64,000 nucleotides of DNA from Chryseolinea sp. H1M3-3 (GTDB lineage Bacteria; Bacteroidota; Bacteroidia; Cytophagales; Cyclobacteriaceae). A program made the translations under genes and the position numbers. This document shows, piece by piece, positions 55,035 through 63,598 of the stretch. The notes under the pieces were generated by a model. The model made no database searches and was not told where the DNA came from. It saw only the letters and a list, made by a program, of their open reading frames with translations. The stretch spans positions 1-64,000 of the forward strand of contig NZ_JARKMY010000014.1 in NCBI RefSeq assembly GCF_029360725.1, in the 5' to 3' direction. Positions within the stretch are counted from its first letter, which is position 1, and each line of letters begins with the position of its first letter.

Positions 55035-56621
55035 TTAAGAAAACATTCCCTTAAGATCTTCCCGTTTCTCTGGTGCGTTAGGATTGTTTTGGGAAATACT
55101 GCTGTGAAATTTAACCGTCACACGATTATCATCAAAAATAAAAGTAAGGCCGTTTGTATGTGCTGATTCAAGTAAACGCCACGTCATGAGCAACGTTTTG
55201 TCATCTATCCAAGTTGCGCTGCCAGCGATAGCCGTTGTGACTTCCATCCTGGCGGCGACAGGAAAAGGCGTGCCCTTTTTTTCATTTTTCTGTTCCACCC
55301 ACTTATTCAAGCCACAGGTAATCTGATGTTTACCTTTGTCATCATTTAGTGTAAAAACACAAGTGTTACCCTTCAGATTTAATTGGAAACTTTTTGCTTT
55401 AAACTCGTTGGTATCAAGAATAAACTCCTTACCCGAAATTCGTTCGGTGAGAGTCGAAGTCAAATTGTGTTTTGGTGGATCGAGGTGTAAACTATTTAAT
55501 CGTTGCTGAAGGGCTGATTGTAATTTCGGTTCGGGAGATAGTTTTGTTTTGCTTTTGTCCATGGCTGGCAACAAATGCGTCCAGACAAGATCCATAGATT
55601 TTTGCATGGAAAAACTCTCGCTTGTAATGGCAATGACAGCATCATATTCAGGCATTACCATACTGAATTGTCCGAAGGCACCGTCCGCGCGATATCCCCC
55701 TGGTCTACACCTCCAGAATTGATATCCATATCCCTGAGCCCAATCGTCCTGATCTTTGGGTTTGTTGGGTTTGCTTGAATTAGAGGCAATTTGCGTACGG
55801 GTAGCCTCGTCTACCCATTCTGACGGGAGGATTTGTTTTCCATTCCATTTCCCTTTCTGTAAATAAAGTTGTCCAAATTTCGCAATGTCCTCAGTCTTTA
55901 TCCGCAAGCCATAACCGCCGGTATTAATTCCGAGGGGATCAGTCTCCCAATCTTCACCTTCAATACCCAACGGAGTAAAAATTCGTGGTCTCAAATATTG
56001 GAGCAGTGTTTGACCTGTTACCTTTTGAACGATTGCAGATAGCATATACGTTGCGCCCGTATTGTAAAGAAAAAAGGTTCCGGGTTCCCGCTCAAGTGGA
56101 AGGCTTAAAAAAGTTTTCGCCCAGGGATCTGCGGAATTTCGCATGGGCTGTATCGTATCTTTCATATGCCCAGTCGACATAGTCAGTAAATGCCTTATTT
56201 TCAGGGAGGCTAACGTTGGGTTAATCTCCTTGGGAAGGTCATTAGGAAAAAAAGAAACGATGCTATCATCTACACCAAAACGTCCTTCACCTACAGCAAG
56301 ACCAACAGCCGTAGCCGTAAAACTTTTGCTTAACGAATACAAGGTATGCTTGAGGGGTGCAGCATATGGCGCCCACCACCCTTCAGCAATTACATGTCCG
56401 TGACGAACAACCATGATGCTATGGAATTCGATGTTGCTTTTTTCTACTTCATCAAGAAAAACACTTAACGCTGCCGAGGATACGCCTTGATCTTCCGGTG
56501 TACTTCGGGGCAAATCTTTTTTGTCGACAATGTAGAATGGGTGTCGTGCTGCTGAAATTAAAGCCAATCCTGTAGCACTAAGTCCGACCTGCTTCAAAAA
56601 TATACGTCTATTTGAAAGCAT
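55035..56621 (-). CDS. Class C beta-lactamase-like serine hydrolase, Tat-exported
   Basis: 528 residues. The N-terminus NRRIFLKQVG is a twin-arginine signal. The SxxK motif is Ser96-Leu-Ser-Lys99 (LYSLSKSFTATAVG), and LYNTGATYML supplies the Tyr-x-Asn-like element. The last about 150 residues form a separate beta-rich domain (LNSLHLDPP, GKEFILDTNEFK, FHSSISQNN). The fold covers esterases, D-aminopeptidases and penicillin-binding enzymes; true beta-lactamase activity should not be assumed. It acts outside the inner membrane and is transcribed alone. Confidence 0.9.
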   Translation of the reverse strand: MLSNRRIFLKQVGLSATGLALISAARHPFYIVDKKDLPRSTPEDQGVSSAALSVFLDEVEKSNIEFHSIMVVRHGHVIAEGWWAPYAAPLKHTLYSLSKSFTATAVGLAVGEGRFGVDDSIVSFFPNDLPKEINPTLASLKIRHLLTMSTGHMKDTIQPMRNSADPWAKTFLSLPLEREPGTFFLYNTGATYMLSAIVQKVTGQTLLQYLRPRIFTPLGIEGEDWETDPLGINTGGYGLRIKTEDIAKFGQLYLQKGKWNGKQILPSEWVDEATRTQIASNSSKPNKPKDQDDWAQGYGYQFWRCRPGGYRADGAFGQFSMVMPEYDAVIAITSESFSMQKSMDLVWTHLLPAMDKSKTKLSPEPKLQSALQQRLNSLHLDPPKHNLTSTLTERISGKEFILDTNEFKAKSFQLNLKGNTCVFTLNDDKGKHQITCGLNKWVEQKNEKKGTPFPVAARMEVTTAIAGSATWIDDKTLLMTWRLLESAHTNGLTFIFDDNRVTVKFHSSISQNNPNAPEKREDLKGMFS

Positions 56622-56822
56622 AAGTATAAATAAATATTGGGTTCAGGTTTCCAAACGACCTCATATTCTACGAGGCCTTAGCAACTAAATTTGGGAAAAT
56701 GCGTTACACTTCTTCGCAGTTTTTTACGAACGGTATCTGATCCGAGAAGTTGGTGAGGTGTCACATTGCCGGTGACCCATTCTATTCATGAATAATATCT
56801 ACATCTGAAATAAAAACACGAT

Positions 56823-58082
56823 ATGTCGACCTCCTTATCCCTTGATTCTTCTCATTCCAACGCCCGTATTTCTGCCATTGATGCGCTGCGGGGATTTACA
56901 TTGCTCGGCATCTTTATCACCCACATGATTGAACAATATTATGCGGGACAACCACCAGAAAAATATGCAGGCCAAACTACTGCCACGATCTACGACATGA
57001 TTGCATCGGGATTCTCATCGGTTCTGATTATGGGTAAGTTCTACGCCATTTTTTCTTTTCTGTTCGGCCTTAGCTTTTATATCCAGCTATCCAAAGCGAA
57101 AACCGACCTATCATTTGTACTTAAATTTGTATGGCGCCTGATGATTTTGTTTGCAATTGGGTTCTTGCACCACCTTCATTACCGGGGAGATATCCTCACT
57201 ATCTATGCGATGCTGGGATTTGTTCTGCTCCTTTCATACCGTCTTCCCGACAAATATCTTCTTGGACTAAGTTTACTACTCATCTTTGACGTTCCTGGAA
57301 TTATTACTCGGATTGCAGGACTTGTCGGAAATGACCCATCCGTGGCTGCTTTCATGAAGCCAGACCAGTCCAAACTTGTTGCGGCCTATGAAACCCTCAA
57401 ATCGGGAACATACCTTGAGTATGTAAAAGTTAACTTGGAGAGCTTTAAAATTAAAATGGATTTTCAGGTGTGGTCAGGAAGAATATACATGACCCCCGGG
57501 CTTTTTTTGCTTGGACTGTATGCGGGAAGGAAAAAGATGTTTGAGCAAATTGGTTCTCACCTTGCGGCCATGCGGAAAATCAGACGCATTGCTGCTTGGG
57601 GCCTGCTTGGAACCATCATCGCCGCAGTTTTATTTTTTGCACTAGCCAATGCGTTAACGGGAGATCTTACCAATGACGCCAACATGTTGGCAGGTTTATC
57701 CTTTTTTAATGTATTTAACACTTTCCTGGCCGCTGTTTATGTAACATGGTTTGTGTTGCTGTTTCAAAAGGACAAATGGAAAAGCAGGCTCTTACATTTC
57801 TATTCGGCGGGAAGAATGGGTCTCACAACTTATTTAATGCAAAGCTGTTTTGGCATTCTGATATTCTCAACGCTTGGTTTTGGATTGTTAGGCGAACTGG
57901 GCGCCGCGACTTGCTTTGCCTTGGCCATCGTGCTCTTTTTGTTCCAAATGTGGATCAGTAAAGTATGGATGACCTATTTCAATTATGGACCGGTGGAGTG
58001 GGTTTGGAGAAGTCTTACGAACTTTAAAATGCAACCTTTAATGAAGTCTCGTGTAGCCAAACCGATGGTGGCACTCGAGTGA
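56823..58082 (+). CDS. DUF418-family multi-pass membrane protein
   Basis: 419 residues. The N-terminus RISAIDALRGFTLLGIFITHMIEQYY resembles the opening of DUF418/acyltransferase-3-like proteins. About ten hydrophobic helices follow, including FLFGLSFYIQL, a histidine-bearing loop (IGFLHHLHYRGDILTIYAMLGFVLL) and a C-terminal helix pair ending in the DUF418-typical NYGPVEWVWRSLTNF. These are inner-membrane proteins with unproven transport or acyl-transfer roles. It ends at a bidirectional terminator shared with the convergent barrel gene. Confidence 0.88.
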   Translation: MSTSLSLDSSHSNARISAIDALRGFTLLGIFITHMIEQYYAGQPPEKYAGQTTATIYDMIASGFSSVLIMGKFYAIFSFLFGLSFYIQLSKAKTDLSFVLKFVWRLMILFAIGFLHHLHYRGDILTIYAMLGFVLLLSYRLPDKYLLGLSLLLIFDVPGIITRIAGLVGNDPSVAAFMKPDQSKLVAAYETLKSGTYLEYVKVNLESFKIKMDFQVWSGRIYMTPGLFLLGLYAGRKKMFEQIGSHLAAMRKIRRIAAWGLLGTIIAAVLFFALANALTGDLTNDANMLAGLSFFNVFNTFLAAVYVTWFVLLFQKDKWKSRLLHFYSAGRMGLTTYLMQSCFGILIFSTLGFGLLGELGAATCFALAIVLFLFQMWISKVWMTYFNYGPVEWVWRSLTNFKMQPLMKSRVAKPMVALE

Positions 58083-58091
58083 CAACATAAA

Positions 58092-58118
58092 AAAACCTGA
58101 CAAAATTTGTCAGGTTTT
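58092..58118. terminator. Bidirectional rho-independent terminator
   Basis: Arms AAAACCTGACAAA and TTTGTCAGGTTTT form a near-perfect palindrome flanked by A and T tracts. It serves the DUF418 gene (stop at 58082) and the convergent outer-membrane protein gene (stop at 58139). Confidence 0.85.
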
Positions 58119-58138
58119 CTTACCATCCAATTGTAAAT

Positions 58139-58882
58139 TTATTTACTTCTATGTCCGGCCAAGTTCACTGCCAGATAAATCTGACCCACGGAGTTCTTGG
58201 TGTCTCCCAACATTGCTTTGGCGCCCGAACTTCTGGCAATCGTATTCAATCCATAGTTGTAACGCGCACCTAATTGTATATCACCTAAATTAAAACCAAT
58301 TCCGCCCACTAAACCGTAATCCCAATCATCAAAGTTATCGCGATCAAGCTGAACGAAACCATCTCCTAAGTCGCCATCTGTATCAATATTTGCACCTACC
58401 AGGTACGCCCAGTAAGCACCGGCATGTATTTCAGCCGCATTGCCTAACTTAAAGACAGCTAAGATGGGTACGTCGAGATAATTGAGATTGAACTTGGTTT
58501 CTTGATCGATCACTCCGAAGGTGGTAGTTACTTTATTTCCTTTGGTTGAATAATTCAACTCAGGCTGAATAGCAAAGCCTTCATTGGCAAAAAGTTGTCC
58601 ATAGACACCGACGTGAAAACCATACCGTGCGTTGTTGTCTGTTACCTCATCCGTTATAAGATTACTTGCATTTAAACCGCCTTTAAAACCAGCGCGTGCG
58701 CGTGGCTGATCGTCGTCTCGATCGTCCGTGTCAGTGTCAATAGTGGTAGTTTCAGTTTGCGTTCTTACTGTTGTCTCAGTCGAAGTTTCATTTTGTGCCT
58801 GGGCGTTTATCGTAAAAGCCATAAACGCTGAAACAAGCGCGAGCATTCCAAGTTTTTCTTTCAATAATCTATTCGGTTTCAT
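58139..58882 (-). CDS. Outer-membrane beta-barrel protein (PorT-like, type of OMP_b-brl)
   Basis: 247 residues. A signal peptide (ending NAQAQ) is followed by a Thr/Asp-rich linker of about 35 residues (ETTVRTQTETTTIDTDTDDRDDDQPRA) that is unusually acidic. An eight-strand-like barrel then begins GFKGGLNASNLITD and ends VGQIYLAVNLAGHR. YGLVGGIGFNLGDIQLGARYNYGLNTIAR is typical of the small barrels found in many copies in Bacteroidota. Its function is unknown, and it is transcribed alone. Confidence 0.88.
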   Translation of the reverse strand: MKPNRLLKEKLGMLALVSAFMAFTINAQAQNETSTETTVRTQTETTTIDTDTDDRDDDQPRARAGFKGGLNASNLITDEVTDNNARYGFHVGVYGQLFANEGFAIQPELNYSTKGNKVTTTFGVIDQETKFNLNYLDVPILAVFKLGNAAEIHAGAYWAYLVGANIDTDGDLGDGFVQLDRDNFDDWDYGLVGGIGFNLGDIQLGARYNYGLNTIARSSGAKAMLGDTKNSVGQIYLAVNLAGHRSK

Positions 58883-59125
58883 AGGTATATTTTTTGGTTA
58901 AACATTTTTCTTTTCATCAAAGAAACAACATGCCACTTTTGCTAAAAACTACTAGTGGTTGGTGTATAAGCAGCGTCTACGTTGCGCAATGGGCAAATTA
59001 GTTGTCAATCAATTTGTTTTCATGATGTGGGATTTTTCCCAGCATAGGAATTGTTGTGAAGTTGTGCTACAACATGTGGACATTTTTCAGCGTTAAATTC
59101 ATTTTCTTGTTAGTTTTACAAATCA

Positions 59126-61042
59126 ATGCGTCAACTGGTAGCTATCGTTTTTGCGGACATGACAGGGTATACAGCCCTCATGCAAGAAAATGAGCGCCTT
59201 GCAAAGTCTAAGCGAAAGCGTTTAAAGGAGGTTCTCGACGCCACCTTGGAAAAATACAACGGCAAAATTTTACAAAATTACGGTGATGGTTCATTAAGCA
59301 TTTTTCAAAGTGCAATTGATGCGGTGAACTGTGCCATACACATACAACAACAACTCAGGCTGAAGCCAACGGTAGATTTGCGAATAGGTATACACACAGG
59401 TGATGTGACAGTAGAAGAAGAAACGATATATGGTGATGGCGTAAACATTGCATCAAGAATCGAATCCTTGGCAGTTTCCGGGAGCATCTTTGTATCCGAA
59501 AAAGTGTACGATGAATTAAAAAATCAGCAAGACATCTACACAAGGGAGGTGGGCTTTTTTGAACTAAAAAATGTTAAGCGTCCGATGCGTGTATTCGCGA
59601 TAGCCAACGAAGGCATTGTCGTGCCCCATCGCAGCGATGTTATCGGAAAGACAACGCTGCCCACGAACCGACTGGCAGTTCTTCCTTTTGTCAACATGAG
59701 CGCTGACGCTGAAAATGAATATTTCAGTGACGGCATTACCGAGGAGTTGCTAAACGCTTTAACAAGAGTCGGGGGATTTCAGGTCACGTCGCGAACTTCA
59801 GTTTTTGCCTTCAAAGGTAAGCATGACGATATCCGTGATATCGCTACCAAACTCAACGTAGACAAAGTTTTAGAGGGAAGTGTAAGAAAGGTGGGTAACA
59901 GGGTGCGCATAACTGCCCAGTTAATCAATGCTGCAGATGGTTACCATTTGTGGAGTGAAAGTTATGACCGAAATCTGACAGACATTTTTGAAGTACAAGA
60001 TGAAATCAGTGGGATTATTACCAATAAGCTTCGGGAAAACTTTTCCGCGGGCCATCACTCGGGACAACTTGTCAAAACGCCAACTGACAACATAGACGCT
60101 TACACAAGCTATCTCAGGGCCTTGCATTACTGGAATAAACTCACGCCTGCCGATACACGAAAAGCAATTGAATGTTTTGAGAGGGCTATCGCCTTAGCAC
60201 CTGACTATGCGCAGGCGTACGCTATGGCTGCAGGCGCCTACAGTCAGCTGGGATCGATGGGGCAAATGCTTCCGGCCGAAGCATTTGAAATCGTACGTCG
60301 TTATGCCGATAAAGCGTTGGAAATAGACGATAGTATTGCCGAGGGATATATTGCGAAAGCAAGCCTGTATCTGTTTTATGAATGGAAATGGGAAGCGTGC
60401 TACAATGCCTTGCAAAGGGCCATTAAACTAAACCCAGGCGTTACAACAGCCTATCAGTTGCTGGCATACTACTATATTATTATGGGGCAGAAAGAGGATG
60501 CCGTAAAAACGATGGAAAAGGCAGTACAACTTGATCCGCTCTCTCCTATCATGAATCAATTCCTTGGGAACACATATATTTTCGCGGAACAGTATGATGA
60601 CGCTATTTGTCGGGCTGACGTGTTGCTTGAGATGAATCCAGAAATGCGGGTAGGCATAGAGTTAAAAGGTTGGGCAACCGGGATGAAAGGCGATTGGGAG
60701 CAAGCGCTGAAGTTATTTCAAGAAGTCCACCGACTGACAAATCATCCTTTAAAAGGATTGATGGGTGTAGGATATGCTTATGCGATGATTGGCGAACAGA
60801 ACAAAGCCATGGAATGCATTCAAAAATTAGAACGCCGTCAACGCGAAGATCCTAACACCATAATTGATGGTGACCTTGTAGGAATCTGGTATGCACTGGG
60901 AAATATGGATAAAGTCTTTTACCACATCAGTCAGTGTGTCAAAAAACGCACCGCACCTGTAAACTATTTTTTAGAATACCCTGTCTTCAAAGGCCTTGCA
61001 AAAGATCCACGTTATGCTGAATTACGGCTAAAAACGAATTAA
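59126..61042 (+). CDS. Class III nucleotidyl cyclase fused to TolB/FlgO-like and TPR domains
   Basis: 638 residues with no membrane segment. The cyclase domain (1-180) keeps the metal-binding aspartates Asp11 (FADMTGYTAL) and Asp54 (NYGDGSLSIF), plus LRIGIHTGDV and GDGVNIASRIESLAVSGSIFVSE, so catalysis is plausible. A middle domain (about 190-310, NRLAVLPFVNMSADAENEYFSDGITEELLNALTRV) is the TolB/FlgO-like module typical of this protein group. The C-terminal about 300 residues are TPR repeats. It likely makes cAMP or cGMP in response to protein contacts at the TPRs. It has no adjacent receptor gene. Confidence 0.93.
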   Translation: MRQLVAIVFADMTGYTALMQENERLAKSKRKRLKEVLDATLEKYNGKILQNYGDGSLSIFQSAIDAVNCAIHIQQQLRLKPTVDLRIGIHTGDVTVEEETIYGDGVNIASRIESLAVSGSIFVSEKVYDELKNQQDIYTREVGFFELKNVKRPMRVFAIANEGIVVPHRSDVIGKTTLPTNRLAVLPFVNMSADAENEYFSDGITEELLNALTRVGGFQVTSRTSVFAFKGKHDDIRDIATKLNVDKVLEGSVRKVGNRVRITAQLINAADGYHLWSESYDRNLTDIFEVQDEISGIITNKLRENFSAGHHSGQLVKTPTDNIDAYTSYLRALHYWNKLTPADTRKAIECFERAIALAPDYAQAYAMAAGAYSQLGSMGQMLPAEAFEIVRRYADKALEIDDSIAEGYIAKASLYLFYEWKWEACYNALQRAIKLNPGVTTAYQLLAYYYIIMGQKEDAVKTMEKAVQLDPLSPIMNQFLGNTYIFAEQYDDAICRADVLLEMNPEMRVGIELKGWATGMKGDWEQALKLFQEVHRLTNHPLKGLMGVGYAYAMIGEQNKAMECIQKLERRQREDPNTIIDGDLVGIWYALGNMDKVFYHISQCVKKRTAPVNYFLEYPVFKGLAKDPRYAELRLKTN

Positions 61043-61089
61043 AAAACTCGTTTTTATATCTCCACATATTATTTTTGTTGTCGTAATCA

Positions 61090-61117
61090 TTTTCAGACAA
61101 ATTTTGCTTTACCTTTG
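61090..61117 (+). promoter_or_regulatory. Probable promoter of the orphan small-protein/ExbBD region
   Basis: TACCTTTG (61110-61117) matches the Bacteroidota -7 consensus exactly, with TTTTC about 17 bases upstream at the -33 position. It lies 17 bases before the ATG of the 116-residue gene and after the cyclase stop. Confidence 0.55.
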
Positions 61118-61134
61118 TGATACATTGATCAAAT

Positions 61135-61485
61135 ATGATCAGCAATAGGAAAAAAATCAGAAGCGTTGGTGGGTTGTTGCTTGAAGCATTAATGCTTCTT
61201 TTTATCTTCACCTGCTCTGTTTCCAAAACTTGCCATACAGACCGTGATTTGAAAAGAGGTCTGGTTATCAATGCTATTCCCGCCGATCAAATTGCTTTCC
61301 GGGATTCGGATTCTTCTTCGGAGATTTTATTAAGTTTTGTTTCTAAAATTCAAGCGAGTGATTTTTACACGTCCGCTGGCGCGGTCGATTTACCTGCTAT
61401 TGAACTCACCAATGCTGAAGGATTTTCAGTCAATCCATTCCTTTCTAATACTTTCTATACACACATTACAGCAAGCGCCCCTTGA
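61135..61485 (+). CDS. Hypothetical small exported protein
   Basis: 116 residues. An N-terminal basic stretch (SNRKKIRSVGG) precedes a hydrophobic segment (LLLEALMLLFIFTCSV), suggesting a signal or anchor; a Cys at about 27 could be lipidated. The rest is not similar to any family I recognise (VINAIPADQIAFRDSDSSSEILLSF). A good promoter sits directly upstream, which supports it as a real gene. It begins a run leading to exbB. Confidence 0.5.
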   Translation: MISNRKKIRSVGGLLLEALMLLFIFTCSVSKTCHTDRDLKRGLVINAIPADQIAFRDSDSSSEILLSFVSKIQASDFYTSAGAVDLPAIELTNAEGFSVNPFLSNTFYTHITASAP

Positions 61486-61618
61486 TTAGTTGCCATTAGC
61501 ACCGTCGTTCCGAAGGTGCTGGTAGTCTTTTCGTAACATTTAGCAAAGCATCTCAGCATGCAGCTATAGGTAGTCTCACTACGAAGGAAATGCGAATACG
61601 CAACTAACTTTTGATGTA

Positions 61619-62008
61619 ATGAATTTCACTAGAAAAACCATGATTAAAAAGGTCATGGCGAGCTTATCAATTGCGCTGTTTATAGTCGCCATGCTTTCAA
61701 GTTATTTCCTTTCAGAGAGAATGGGAATTCAACATAAAAGTATGTCGTGGCGAACCGTGAAAGAACTGTCGATCTCTTCAAATGACTTCTGTTTTTCCCA
61801 TCAGTTTGCCAATAGTGAATCTATCCAAAACATACAATTATATACCTTGCAAGGCGAAAAGCTTTTGCGATCCTCAATCTTCGATTACGACATCACGCAT
61901 TTTTTAACATTAACACAAACGTGGTTTGTTCTTTCTCCTTATCGCTTATCCCTTTCGCCGAAATGGTGCCCATCGATACACATTGCCCACCGGAGACTTG
62001 TCATTTAA
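61619..62008 (+). CDS. Hypothetical small membrane-anchored protein
   Basis: 129 residues. A basic start and one hydrophobic segment (KKVMASLSIALFIVAMLSSYFL) suggest a signal or anchor. The middle (SIQNIQLYTLQGEKLLRSSIFDYDI) resembles a beta-strand pair, but the C-terminus is Arg/His-rich and atypical. It may be real or a remnant. It lies between the 116-residue gene and exbB, 129 bases before the latter. Confidence 0.4.
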   Translation: MNFTRKTMIKKVMASLSIALFIVAMLSSYFLSERMGIQHKSMSWRTVKELSISSNDFCFSHQFANSESIQNIQLYTLQGEKLLRSSIFDYDITHFLTLTQTWFVLSPYRLSLSPKWCPSIHIAHRRLVI

Positions 62009-62137
62009 AGGTTTATTTAATAGTGATGTGACTTTCAGGCGATATTAACATTTCAATATTGCCTGCAGACAATTACGGATGATTTCTCATCCGGACGAAA
62101 TATCATTTTCTTATAAATCTTTAATAATCATTTCAAT

Positions 62138-62950
62138 ATGAAAACTTCAACGTCATTATCTGATAATTTAAAATCTGTATTTGCAGCTGTAGTCATACCG
62201 ATCGAATTGCTGCTCGCGATCGTCATCTATCTTTTTGTCCTGGGGAATCCAGACAACTTTCAAGGAAATGATCCGGCAAATCATCCGCTTCCTGGAAACT
62301 ACCTGGGCATTGTGTACAAAGGTGGATTTATAGTTCCTATTCTGATTTCACTTCTAATGATGGTTCTAACGTTTGGTATAGAGCGCATACTTACCATTAG
62401 CAAAGCCAAGGGAAAAGGAAACATTAAAAATTTCATACAAAAAATCAGAACACTCCTTTCCACGAACAATGTAAGCCAAGCCATAACCGAATGCGACCAG
62501 CAAAAAGGATCGGTAGCAAATGTCGTCAAGGCCGGACTTACGAAATACGGTGAACTCTCAAAACACAACGGCATTGAATCGGACAAGAAGGTGCTCTTGA
62601 TTCAAAAAGACATTGAAGAGACTACACAACTAGAGATGCCAATGCTCGAAAAAAACCTGGTCATAATTGCCACGATTGCATCCATTGCCACACTGTTGGG
62701 ATTATTAGGAACGGTATTGGGTATGATTAAAGCCTTCGCCGCCCTCGCAACGGCAGGGGCACCCGATGCAGTTGCATTAGCAAACGGCATTTCCGAGGCC
62801 CTGATCAATACAGCGCTGGGCATTGGCACATCTGCAATTGCTATCATTCTATACAACTACTTTACAAGTAAAATTGATGCGCTAACGTATGGAATAGACG
62901 AAGCAAGCTATAGCATCATTCAGAATTTTACCGCCCATTCCAAAAATTAA
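62138..62950 (+). CDS. ExbB/TolQ-family proton channel protein (second module)
   Basis: 270 residues. Compared with the other ExbB in this window it has an extra N-terminal helix (about 17-36) before the core helices at about 66-88, 170-195 and 220-245. The core motif is IATIASIATLLGLLGTVLGMIKAFAALA, then ALGIGTSAIAIILYNYF. It forms the inner-membrane stator of a proton-driven motor. Two ExbD-type genes follow in tight succession, so it begins an ExbB-ExbD-ExbD unit. Confidence 0.94.
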   Translation: MKTSTSLSDNLKSVFAAVVIPIELLLAIVIYLFVLGNPDNFQGNDPANHPLPGNYLGIVYKGGFIVPILISLLMMVLTFGIERILTISKAKGKGNIKNFIQKIRTLLSTNNVSQAITECDQQKGSVANVVKAGLTKYGELSKHNGIESDKKVLLIQKDIEETTQLEMPMLEKNLVIIATIASIATLLGLLGTVLGMIKAFAALATAGAPDAVALANGISEALINTALGIGTSAIAIILYNYFTSKIDALTYGIDEASYSIIQNFTAHSKN

Positions 62951-62964
62951 TTTAGTATGAGGTT

Positions 62965-63561
62965 ATGGGAAAAGTAAAAGTAAACAGAAGCTCGACTTCT
63001 ATTGATATGACGCCTATGGTCGACCTGGCCTTTCTGCTGGTAACATTTTTTATGCTTACCACAAAATTTGCCCCGGAAGAACCACTGGCTGTCGATATGC
63101 CAACGTCAGTGTCAGAGATAAAACTTCCCGATACAGACATCCTTACTATTTCGGTATCGAAAGAAGGTATCGTGTTTTTCAATATGGATGGGAAATACAA
63201 CCGGGAAGAATTACTGACCAAGATGGGCGAAAAGTATGGGGTTGAATTTACACCACAAGAAGTACATGCATTTTCACTGCTTTCAAGTCTTGGAGTTCCT
63301 GTTGGAAACCTTAAACAATTTTTGAACCTCGAACCTGAGGCAAGAAAAATGACCAAACAACCGGGAATTCCGTGCGACTCGTTAAACAATGAACTCGCTG
63401 ACTGGGTAATTTATTCCAGGATCACAAATCCTAAAGTGCGTATAGCCATTAAGGGAGATCGAGATGCCTATTACCCTGCGATAAAAAGTGTGCTAACCAC
63501 GCTCATCGACAAAAAGGTAAATCGCTTTAATCTCATCACCAACATGGAAAAGGGCTCATGA
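62965..63561 (+). CDS. ExbD/TolR family protein, long form
   Basis: 198 residues, longer than typical ExbD. The membrane helix carries Asp20 (SIDMTPMVDLAFLLVTFFMLTT). The periplasmic part contains an insertion of about 50 residues (about 85-140, GVEFTPQEVHAFSLLSSLGVPVGNLKQFL) before the closing strand region (VRIAIKGDRDAYYPAIKSVLTTLIDKKVNRFNLIT). It lies 14 bases after exbB. The insertion marks a subfamily distinct from the second ExbD downstream, so the two may form a heteromeric pair. Confidence 0.92.
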   Translation: MGKVKVNRSSTSIDMTPMVDLAFLLVTFFMLTTKFAPEEPLAVDMPTSVSEIKLPDTDILTISVSKEGIVFFNMDGKYNREELLTKMGEKYGVEFTPQEVHAFSLLSSLGVPVGNLKQFLNLEPEARKMTKQPGIPCDSLNNELADWVIYSRITNPKVRIAIKGDRDAYYPAIKSVLTTLIDKKVNRFNLITNMEKGS

Positions 63562-63598
63562 TAAGCAACGTGATTATCACCACAAAAATACTATTGAA

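Noticed and set aside
55035-56621. Calling the serine hydrolase an antibiotic-resistance beta-lactamase.
   Set aside because: The SxxK fold is shared by many esterases and peptidases; the extra C-terminal domain and lack of resistance context make that label unsafe.
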